A program made the translations under genes and the position numbers. From Sphingomonadales bacterium (GTDB taxonomy: Bacteria; Pseudomonadota; Alphaproteobacteria; Sphingomonadales; Sphingomonadaceae), in assembly GCA_025360285.1 (NCBI GenBank), contig JANYCM010000273.1, positions 1 to 7,495 of the forward strand: 7,495 nt of DNA. The letters are read 5' to 3'. Below the pieces are notes generated by a model. It saw only the letters and a list, made by a program, of their open reading frames with translations, was not told where the DNA came from and did no database searches. Of the stretch, positions 1 through 5,854 are shown piece by piece (the stretch's first letter is position 1; each line of letters begins with the position of its first letter).

Positions 1-2169
1 GTCTATGCGCTGTCCACCATTACCGCCCGCTCGCTGCCCGATCTGCGCGATGGCCTGAAGCCGGTGCACCGCCGCATCCTGTGGGGCATGCGGCTGCTGC
101 GGCTCGATCCCGGCTCGGCCTACAAGAAATCGGCACGCGTCGTCGGCGATGTGATGGGGAAATATCACCCGCACGGCGATCAATCGATCTATGACGCGCT
201 GGTCCGCCTCAGCCAGGATTTCGCGCTGCGTTACCCGCTGATCGACGGCCAGGGCAATTTCGGCAATATCGACGGCGATAACGCCGCCGCCATGCGCTAT
301 ACCGAGGCGCGACTGACCCGCGCCGCGACGCTGTTGATGGACGGGCTTGACGAGGCCAGCGTCGAATTCCGCGCCACCTACAATGGCGAGGAGGAGGAGC
401 CGGAGGTTTTTCCCGGCATGTTCCCCAATCTGCTCGCCAATGGTTCGTCGGGTATCGCCGTCGGCATGGCGACAAGCATCCCGCCGCACAATGCCGCCGA
501 AATACTCGATGCCGCGATGGGCCTGCTGGCCGACCCGGACCTCAGCGATGCCGATCTGCTGCGCTGGGTGAAGGGCCCGGATTTCCCCACCGGCGGCATC
601 TGTGTCGAACCCGCCGCCGGCATCGCCGAGGCTTATGCCACCGGCCGCGGCAGTTTCCGGCTGCGCGCCCGCTGGCACCGCGTCGATGAAAAGGGCGGCA
701 CCTATCATATTGAAGTGACCGAAATTCCGTATCAGGTCGTCAAAGGCAAGCTGATCGAGGCGCTGGCCGAACTGGTCGCCGACAAGAAGCTGCCGATCCT
801 GGGCGATATTGACGATCACAGCGACGAACAGGTGCGCATCATCATCAACCCCCGGTCGCGCAACGTCGATCCCGCCGTGCTGATGGAAAGCCTGTTCAAG
901 CTGACCGACCTGGAAGTGCGCGTGCCGCTCAATATGAACGTGCTCGATCATGGCCGTCCGGGGGTGCTGTCGCTGAAATCGGTCATCGCCAAATGGCTGG
1001 TGCATCAGCGTGTCGTGCTGGTGGCCCGGTCGCAATACCGGCTCGACAAGATCGAGGCACGGCTGGAAATCCTCGGCGGGCTGCTCAAGGCCTATCTCAA
1101 CCTTGATGAAGTCATCCGCATCATCCGCGAGGAGGATGACGCCAAGCAGGGGCTGATTGCCGCCTTCGACCTGAGCGAGACCCAGGCCGAAGCCATCCTC
1201 AACATGCGGCTGCGGTCGCTGCGCAAGCTGGAAGAGTTCGAGATCAACAAGGAGAACCAGGCGCTGACGCAGGAGGCCAAGGGCCTCCGCGCGCTGATCG
1301 CCAGCCCGGCCGAACAGACGGCGCGCCTGGCGACGGCGCTTGCCGATATCCGCGCGCTCTATGGCCCGGAAACTGCGCTCGGCGCGCGCCGTACCAGCAT
1401 CGAGGCGGCGCCCGATGTCAGGATGATCAGCCTTGAAGAGATGATCGACAAGGAACCGCTGACCATCATCGCGTCGCAAAAAGGCTGGGTGCGCGCCCTG
1501 AAGGGGCACAGCGACTTGACCGCCGGCGACGCCATCAAGTTCAAGGAAGGCGATGGCCCGGCCTTTGCCTTTCACGCCTTCACCACCGACAAGATCATGG
1601 TCGCCGCCAGTGATGGGCGTTTCTACACGCTGGCGGCCGACAAATTGCCCGGCGGGCGCGGCTTTGGCGAACCACTGCGGCTGATGATCGATCTGGGCGA
1701 AGGCACCGAGATCACCGTGCTGTCGGTGTGGAAGCCCGAGGCGAAACTGCTGCTCGCCGCCAGCGACGGGCGGGGCTTTGTCGTCGAGGCGGGCGATATA
1801 CTGGCCGAAACCCGCAAGGGCCGGCAGGTGGTCAATCTGAAGGCCGGGGCCAAATTATCGGTGATCCGCGTGCTGCCACCCGGCGACGACATGGTCGCAG
1901 TGATCGGCGACAACCGGAAATTGCTGGTGTTCGATCTGGCCGACCTGCCGGTGATGGCGCGCGGTCAGGGCGTCACCCTGCAACGCTACAAGGATGGCGG
2001 CCTCGCCGACGCCCGCAGCTTTGTCATGGCTGAAGGACTCAGTTGGGCGATGGGCGGCACCAGCGCGCGGACCCGCACCGAAAGCGACCTGAGCTTCTGG
2101 AAGGGCGCCCGCGGCAGCGCCGGCCGGATGCCGCCAACCGGCTTCCCCCGCGACAACAAGTTCGGTTGA
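1..2169 (+). CDS. parC: DNA topoisomerase IV subunit A (ParC), 5'-truncated by window edge
   Basis: ParC is the DNA-cleaving subunit of topoisomerase IV (ParC2ParE2), which decatenates replicated chromosomes in the cytoplasm. The frame is open from base 1, and 722 codons precede the TGA. The catalytic tyrosine lies in the MRYTEARL motif at window residue 100. Tyr120 of E. coli ParC implies that about 20 N-terminal residues are missing, so the internal GTG at 64 is not the start. The quinolone-determining segment HPHGDQSIYDAL spans residues 56-67. The winged-helix/tower and coiled-coil regions follow to about residue 460, then a GyrA_C-type beta-pinwheel from about 475. ParC is favoured over GyrA because there is no QRRGGKG-like GyrA box, the pinwheel carries RKGRQVVNLK, and the tail ends GRMPPTGFPRDNKFG, which I recognise from alphaproteobacterial ParC. 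The frame is intact throughout. Two small same-strand genes follow closely. Confidence 0.95.
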   Translation, partial: VYALSTITARSLPDLRDGLKPVHRRILWGMRLLRLDPGSAYKKSARVVGDVMGKYHPHGDQSIYDALVRLSQDFALRYPLIDGQGNFGNIDGDNAAAMRYTEARLTRAATLLMDGLDEASVEFRATYNGEEEEPEVFPGMFPNLLANGSSGIAVGMATSIPPHNAAEILDAAMGLLADPDLSDADLLRWVKGPDFPTGGICVEPAAGIAEAYATGRGSFRLRARWHRVDEKGGTYHIEVTEIPYQVVKGKLIEALAELVADKKLPILGDIDDHSDEQVRIIINPRSRNVDPAVLMESLFKLTDLEVRVPLNMNVLDHGRPGVLSLKSVIAKWLVHQRVVLVARSQYRLDKIEARLEILGGLLKAYLNLDEVIRIIREEDDAKQGLIAAFDLSETQAEAILNMRLRSLRKLEEFEINKENQALTQEAKGLRALIASPAEQTARLATALADIRALYGPETALGARRTSIEAAPDVRMISLEEMIDKEPLTIIASQKGWVRALKGHSDLTAGDAIKFKEGDGPAFAFHAFTTDKIMVAASDGRFYTLAADKLPGGRGFGEPLRLMIDLGEGTEITVLSVWKPEAKLLLAASDGRGFVVEAGDILAETRKGRQVVNLKAGAKLSVIRVLPPGDDMVAVIGDNRKLLVFDLADLPVMARGQGVTLQRYKDGGLADARSFVMAEGLSWAMGGTSARTRTESDLSFWKGARGSAGRMPPTGFPRDNKFG

Positions 2170-2209
2170 GGCTCTCGCGTTGTTGGCCCGTATTGGTTAA
2201 CCTGTCGCC

Positions 2210-2350
2210 ATGGCCAAGATCCTCGGTTTCGTCCTTTTGCTCTTCGCGCTGTTCGCCTGGTTCGCCTATGTGGCGTATCGCGATCCGGCGGGCATCTTCA
2301 AACCCAAGGTGCGCCCGCCCGAACCGGGTGACGAACCTCCGGCGAGCTGA
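2210..2350 (+). CDS. Small single-pass membrane protein, 46 aa, unknown function
   Basis: I do not recognise a family. The ATG at 2210 opens 46 codons ending in TGA. The product begins MAKILGFVLLLFALFAW, and a hydrophobic, aromatic-rich helix covers about residues 4-23. A short basic and proline-rich tail follows (RDPAGIFKPKVRPPEPGDEPP). This suggests one transmembrane segment with a tail of about 23 residues. Lys3 before the helix and Arg24/Lys31/Lys33/Arg35 after it make the topology ambiguous. The gene starts 40 bp after parC and ends 21 bp before the next small membrane gene, so it may be cotranscribed with both. No strong Shine-Dalgarno is visible upstream. Support comes from the clean membrane-protein pattern, the G/C-rich third positions and the fit between neighbours. 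It could still be a chance ORF. Confidence 0.6.
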   Translation: MAKILGFVLLLFALFAWFAYVAYRDPAGIFKPKVRPPEPGDEPPAS

Positions 2351-2371
2351 TCCGGCGGCGTCGGCCGGGCC

Positions 2372-2632
2372 ATGATCATCGTCATCATCATCCTGGCCGC
2401 GCTGCTGCTGGCGCTGTTGCTGCGCCCGCGACGGCCGGCGGACCCGGCGCCGACGGTTTTCGAAGGCTATCGCCCTGACCATGACTTGGTCATCCCCGGC
2501 GCCGACGGCCTGCGGGACAGGGACGAAGCGCCCCACGACACATCATTTCATCCCGGCGGCGGTGATTTCGGCGGCGGCGGCGCGAGTGGCGATTGGAGTG
2601 ATGGTGGGGGCGGCGGTGACAGCGGTGATTAA
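2372..2632 (+). CDS. Small membrane-anchored protein with glycine-rich tail, 86 aa, unknown function
   Basis: The product starts MIIVIIILAALLLALLLRPR. Residues 1-17 form an almost purely aliphatic membrane helix, and Arg18-Arg21 form a basic stop that would favour a cytoplasmic C-terminus under the positive-inside rule. A polar linker with several Asp/Arg/His residues covers about 22-60. Residues 61-86 are a Gly/Asp/Ser-rich tail containing FGGGGASGDW. Similar FGGGGASGxW tails occur in TPM-domain (YgcG-like) and other small bacterial membrane proteins, but no TPM domain is present here. The gene lies 21 bp after the 46-aa gene. No strong ribosome-binding site is seen before the ATG at 2372. 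The hydrophobic N-terminus and structured composition make coding likely. The function is not known. Confidence 0.7.
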   Translation: MIIVIIILAALLLALLLRPRRPADPAPTVFEGYRPDHDLVIPGADGLRDRDEAPHDTSFHPGGGDFGGGGASGDWSDGGGGGDSGD

Positions 2633-2659
2633 GAGTGAGAACGCCAGACACGAATAAGT

Positions 2660-2717
2660 CACTTCCTCCCCGCAGCCGTCAGGCGACGCGCAGCGTCAAC
2701 GGGGAGTAAGTGGTTTT
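2660..2717. terminator. Convergent-spacer hairpin, possible bidirectional terminator or repeat
   Basis: Arms 2660-2672 and 2700-2712 pair over 13 positions with one mismatch (left arm CACTTCCTCCCCG). The 27-nt loop contains a second perfect hairpin, GACGC/GCGTC at 2685-2689 and 2693-2697. A short T run (2714-2717) follows on the plus strand. The structure sits in the 120-bp spacer between the rightward 86-aa gene and the leftward Sel1 gene, where a shared terminator is expected. The T run is short and none is obvious for the leftward direction, so rho-independent function is uncertain. The long, layered palindrome could instead be a dispersed intergenic repeat. Confidence 0.5.
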
Positions 2718-2752
2718 CGACTGCCCTTAGCGTGATTCCTGCTGAGATCAGC

Positions 2753-3232
2753 TTATGGCAACGCCCGCCACGCCGCCCGGCGGGCCTCCAGCGCTGCCAG
2801 TGCCGGCGTATCGAAGCCCGTGCGCAATTGCGCCGCCAGCGCCGTCGCTGCGGTCGCCGCCGGGCCGCCGCCGGCCGCCGCCAGCCGCGCCCATACCCAG
2901 GCGGCGGCCGGATCGCGCGTCACGCCGTTGCCTGTGGCCAGCGCCTTGGCCAGCGCCAGTTGTGCCGGGCCATAGCCATGGCGGGCCGCGCGCAGCCACC
3001 AGGCCGCCGCCGTCGCCGGATCAGCCGCCACACCCAGCCCCCGCGACGCCATGACACCAAGCAGGGTTTCCGCCACCACCGAGCCGCGATCGGCCAGCGG
3101 CCGCAGCGCCGCCTGCGCCGCGCCATAATCCCGCGCCGTATAGGCGGCGACCGCCGCGCCCAGCGTGCCGCCGTCATCGGCCCGCGCAGAGGCGGCAAGC
3201 AAAAACAACAATAGCCCGGCAATACGCCGCAT
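2753..3232 (-). CDS. Secreted Sel1-like repeat protein, 159 aa
   Basis: Residues 1-18 look like a Sec signal peptide: MRR, then the hydrophobic stretch IAGLLLFLLAA, then ASARA before DD, which fits signal peptidase I cleavage after Ala18. The mature part is alpha-helical. It contains a degenerate helical repeat at about 27-51 and two Sel1-type repeats, about 54-86 (AETLLG...GLGV..DPATAAAWW..AARHG) and about 87-122 (AQLALAKAL..GNGV..DPAAAWVWARLAAAGG). Sel1 repeats are TPR-like scaffolds for protein-protein contacts. An envelope scaffold role is inferred and no partner is visible. The ATG at 3232 is preceded on its strand by GGAAAGG about 9 nt upstream. The gene follows recG by 42 bp on the same strand, so cotranscription is likely. 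Its end faces the hairpin at 2660-2717. Family assignment is solid, specific function unknown. Confidence 0.85.
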   Translation of the reverse strand: MRRIAGLLLFLLAASARADDGGTLGAAVAAYTARDYGAAQAALRPLADRGSVVAETLLGVMASRGLGVAADPATAAAWWLRAARHGYGPAQLALAKALATGNGVTRDPAAAWVWARLAAAGGGPAATAATALAAQLRTGFDTPALAALEARRAAWRALP

Positions 3233-3274
3233 CGGGCAGACCTTTCCGTGCCGGTGACCGGCGCCGCCCTTATG

Positions 3275-5338
3275 CTACCCCGATCGCAGCAGCGCCACCC
3301 CGGCATCGCGTTCGAACAGATACAAAAGTGTCCGCGCCGCCTGGCCGCGCGGGCCATCCAGCCCGCCATCGCGATCGAGCAGCAGCCGCGCATCGTCGCG
3401 CGCCATGCCGACAAATTTGGCGGTGCGTTCGGGATCGGCCAGCCGGAACGCCGCCTCCCCTGATTGCCGCGTGCCCAGAATCTCGCCGGCGCCGCGCAGC
3501 CGTAAATCCTCCTCGGCGATGCGAAAGCCATCATTGGTTTCGCGCATCAGCTTCAACCGCGCCTTGGCGGTTTCGGACAGATCGCCGCCGCGCAGCAACA
3601 GGCAGACCGATCGCCCGGCGCCGCGCCCGACCCGGCCGCGCAGCTGATGCAATTGCGCCAGGCCAAAACGCTCCGCTGCCTCGATGATCATCAAGGTGGC
3701 GTTGGGCACATCGACCCCAACTTCGATGACGGTGGTGGCGACCAGCAAGCCCAGGGCGCCGGCCGAAAAGTCCGCCATCACCGCATCCTTTTCGGCCGGC
3801 TTCATCCTGCCATGGACCAGGCCGACACCCGCCCCGAAGCGCGCCTTGAGCATGGTGGCGCGTAGTTCCGCCGCTGCCTCGTCGCCGGTCTCGCTGCCTT
3901 CGACCAGCGGGCAGACCCAATAGGCCTGGCCGCCGGCCGCGAGGTGCCGGCCCAGGGCATCGACTACCTCGTCCAGCCGGTCCCCCGCCATCACGCGGGT
4001 TTCAATCGGCTGCCGGCCGGGCGGCAGTTCATCGATCTGCGAGCCGTCCATTTCGCCATAATTGGTCAGCGCCAGGCTGCGCGGGATCGGCGTTGCGGTC
4101 ATGGCGATCAGATGCGGCGGCGATTTGCCCTTGCCAGCGAGGAGCAGCCGCTGCGCCACGCCGAAACGATGCTGTTCATCGACAACGACAAGGCCGAGAT
4201 CGTGATAGTCCACCGCTTCCTGGAAGATCGCGTGGGTGCCGATCAATATGTCGATCCGCCCCATGGCCAGGTCGTCGAGTATGTCCGCCCGCACCTTGCC
4301 CTTGTCGCGCCCGGTCAGGATGGCGACGCGCACCGGCAGGGCGCCGAGCAATTTGGTGATGGTCGCGAAATGCTGCCGCGCCAGGATTTCGGTCGGGGCG
4401 AGGAACGCCGCCTGCGCCCCCGCCTCCACCGCCGTCAGCATGGCCAGCAGCGCGACGAGCGTCTTGCCCGATCCGACATCGCCCTGCACCAGCCGCAGCA
4501 TCGGCGAGGATTGCGCCATATCGCCGGTGATTTCCGCCAGCACGCGTTGCTGCGCCCCGGTCATCGTCCAGGGCAGCGCGGCGATCAGCGGCGCGGTCAA
4601 CCGGGCATCACCGGCCAGCGCCCGGCCGCGGCGCATCCGCGTGTCGCGCCGCACCAGCAGCAGCGCCAGTTGGTTCGCCAGCAGTTCGTCATAGGCCAGC
4701 CGGTCCTTGGCCTTGCCCTCCCCCTGCAGATCATGCGCTGCCGTCAGCGCGGCGCGCCACGGCAGCCATTGCTGGCGTTCGAGGACGCTGGGTTCGATCC
4801 ATTCGGGCAGGTCCGGCGCGCGTTCCAGTGCCAGCGCGATGATCTGGCCCATGCGGCGATTGCTGACGCCCTCGGTCAGCGGATAGACCGGTTCGCGAAG
4901 CATCGGCCCCATGGCGTCATCGGGCAGGGCAATTTCGGGATGGCTGATCTGGAGCGATTGCCCATAGCGGTCCAATTTGCCGGTGATCCGCCGCTGTTGC
5001 TGGGTCGGCAGTTTCGACCGCGCCCAGGCCCCCGACTGGCCAAAGAACACCAGATCGACCCATTGCCCGCCGGCATCGACAGCGCGGGCGCGCAAGGGAC
5101 TGCGCGGGCCGCCGCTGTCATGCCGCACGATGGTCAGCACCACGACGATCGGCCGGCCGACCAGCGATTCGTCAATCTGGTCAACCTGCACCCGGTCGAT
5201 CGCCATGATTGGCAGGTGAAACACCAGATCGAGCGCGCGGCGCAGTTTCAGCCGGGCCAATTGCCGCACCAGCGCGGCGCCGACGCCCTTGAGCGCGGCG
5301 GTTTCCGTGAACAGCGGGTTGAGAATGGCGGGTCGCAT
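3275..5338 (-). CDS. recG: ATP-dependent DNA helicase RecG
   Basis: RecG is a superfamily 2 DNA translocase that reverses stalled forks and processes D-loops, R-loops and Holliday junctions. The product is 687 aa, close to the family norm of about 690. An N-terminal wedge/OB-fold domain covers roughly residues 1-240. Helicase motifs follow in order: Walker A GDVGSGKT (286-293, Lys292), motif II DEQH (387-390), motif III TAT (414-416), motif V ATTVIEVGVDVPN (534-546) and motif VI QLRGRVGRG (565-573). The TRG region diagnostic of RecG and Mfd, NDGFRIAEEDLRLRGAGEIL and on to GTRQSG, spans about 601-627. The ATG at 5338 gives MRPAILNPLF, the usual start for alphaproteobacterial RecG. The frame stays open upstream to 5644, but that part overlaps sdhE on the other strand and is not RecG-like. 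No clear Shine-Dalgarno precedes the ATG. The gene is divergent from sdhE and leads into the Sel1 gene. Confidence 0.96.
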   Translation of the reverse strand: MRPAILNPLFTETAALKGVGAALVRQLARLKLRRALDLVFHLPIMAIDRVQVDQIDESLVGRPIVVVLTIVRHDSGGPRSPLRARAVDAGGQWVDLVFFGQSGAWARSKLPTQQQRRITGKLDRYGQSLQISHPEIALPDDAMGPMLREPVYPLTEGVSNRRMGQIIALALERAPDLPEWIEPSVLERQQWLPWRAALTAAHDLQGEGKAKDRLAYDELLANQLALLLVRRDTRMRRGRALAGDARLTAPLIAALPWTMTGAQQRVLAEITGDMAQSSPMLRLVQGDVGSGKTLVALLAMLTAVEAGAQAAFLAPTEILARQHFATITKLLGALPVRVAILTGRDKGKVRADILDDLAMGRIDILIGTHAIFQEAVDYHDLGLVVVDEQHRFGVAQRLLLAGKGKSPPHLIAMTATPIPRSLALTNYGEMDGSQIDELPPGRQPIETRVMAGDRLDEVVDALGRHLAAGGQAYWVCPLVEGSETGDEAAAELRATMLKARFGAGVGLVHGRMKPAEKDAVMADFSAGALGLLVATTVIEVGVDVPNATLMIIEAAERFGLAQLHQLRGRVGRGAGRSVCLLLRGGDLSETAKARLKLMRETNDGFRIAEEDLRLRGAGEILGTRQSGEAAFRLADPERTAKFVGMARDDARLLLDRDGGLDGPRGQAARTLLYLFERDAGVALLRSG

Positions 5339-5410
5339 GACTAAGCAGACGATAGCTGCCGCGCCGCCGTATTGAAACGGAGTCGTGGCTTTTCCGCATT
5401 GGAGTTTCCG
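5339..5410. promoter_or_regulatory. Divergent recG / sdhE intergenic region
   Basis: This 72-bp spacer must hold the starts of both divergent transcripts unless promoters lie inside the genes. Leftward towards recG, TTTCAA and TATCGT stand 17 bp apart on the minus strand, a weak sigma70-like pair. Rightward, TTGAAA at 5372-5377 resembles a -35 box, but the hexamer 17 bp on (CGCATT) is a poor -10. A GGAG at 5401-5404, 6 bp before the ATG at 5411, is a good ribosome-binding site for sdhE. No operator palindrome stands out. The promoter hexamers are guesses by eye; only the sdhE ribosome-binding site is well supported. Confidence 0.35.
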
Positions 5411-5701
5411 ATGGACGCCGCGAACGACGCGATCACCCATGATCACCGGCTGCGCCGCCTGCGTTTCCGCGCCTGGCACCGCGGCACGCGCGAGGCCGAT
5501 CTGATGATCGGCGGCTTTGCCGATCGCTATGCCGCGGGTTGGGATGATGCCGAACTGCGCTGGTTCGAAGCGCTGCTCGATGAACAGGATGTCGATGTCA
5601 TGGGCTGGGCGATGGGGACGATCGCGGTGCCCGAAGCATTCCATGGCCCGATGCTGGAGGCCCTGAAAAAGCTTGATTATGTTTCCGTCACGATGCGCTG
5701 A
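5411..5701 (+). CDS. sdhE: Succinate dehydrogenase flavinylation/assembly factor SdhE
   Basis: SdhE (SDH5/SDHAF2 family, DUF339, formerly YgfY/CptB) is a small cytoplasmic helical protein that binds apo-SdhA and promotes covalent FAD attachment during assembly of complex II. The 96-aa product has the family signature RGxxE at residues 24-28 (RGTRE), within RAWHRGTREADLMIGGF. The typical downstream LRWFEALLDEQDVDVMGW follows, with the acidic DEQDVD stretch. Length matches the family (about 85-100 aa). The ATG at 5411 is chosen because GGAG lies 6 bp upstream and the protein then begins close to the conserved domain; an upstream TTG at 5372 would add 13 residues without that support. It is divergent from recG and codirectional with mfd, separated from it by a 142-bp repeat. 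No sdh structural genes lie in the window. Confidence 0.93.
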   Translation: MDAANDAITHDHRLRRLRFRAWHRGTREADLMIGGFADRYAAGWDDAELRWFEALLDEQDVDVMGWAMGTIAVPEAFHGPMLEALKKLDYVSVTMR

Positions 5702-5707
5702 TCTTCA

Positions 5708-5849
5708 TCCCTCTCCCGTTGGCGGGAGAGGCGACTCGCGCTTCAGCACGGCAGGTGAGGGTGCTGCCAGTGCCGACGCAAGAAGAACCCCCTCACCCGG
5801 GCCGCGCCAGGAGGTGCGTCTCTCGCCTGTCCCGCAAGCGGGCGAGGGA
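5708..5849. repeat. 142-bp imperfect inverted-repeat element (REP/MITE-like) between sdhE and mfd
   Basis: The outer 27 bases at each end (5708-5734 and 5823-5849) are inverted copies matching at 23 of 27 positions. Each end is itself a palindrome. The left end has a perfect 9-bp stem (CCTCTCCCG at 5710-5718 with 5723-5731) around a TTGG loop. The right end has CCCGC-AA-GCGGG (5831-5842) extended by CTCG/CGAG (5822-5825, 5843-5846) with a 5-base bulge. An inner pair, GTGAGGG (5755-5761) and CCCTCAC (5790-5796), bounds a 28-nt centre. The element almost fills the spacer. It resembles the dispersed CCCTCTCCCG...CGGGAGAGGG intergenic palindromes known from many alphaproteobacterial genomes. No coding capacity is evident. 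Copy number elsewhere cannot be seen from one window. Confidence 0.8.
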
Positions 5850-5854
5850 AGACT

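Noticed and set aside
64..66. GTG as a start codon of parC
   Set aside because: The codons upstream to base 1 (VYALSTITARSLPDLRDGLKP) match conserved ParC/GyrA N-terminal sequence, so the gene begins before the window.
2039..2536. A 165-codon minus-strand frame across the parC end and the small membrane genes
   Set aside because: Its composition (Arg/Gln/Asp-rich with no domain) is typical of an antisense shadow, and it overlaps three better-supported plus-strand frames.
2920..3534. A 204-codon minus-strand frame across the recG end and the Sel1 gene
   Set aside because: It is out of frame with both RecG and the Sel1 protein, which have clear motifs; the frame is Arg/Trp/Cys-rich, as expected of a shadow.
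3944..5344. A 466-codon open frame on the plus strand opposite recG
   Set aside because: It is the complement of RecG helicase motifs and is rich in His/Arg/Gln with no recognisable domain. It is a codon-bias shadow.
5339..5644. N-terminal extension of RecG by 102 residues
   Set aside because: It would overlap sdhE on the opposite strand, has no RecG similarity, and the internal ATG at 5338 gives the usual RecG start and length.
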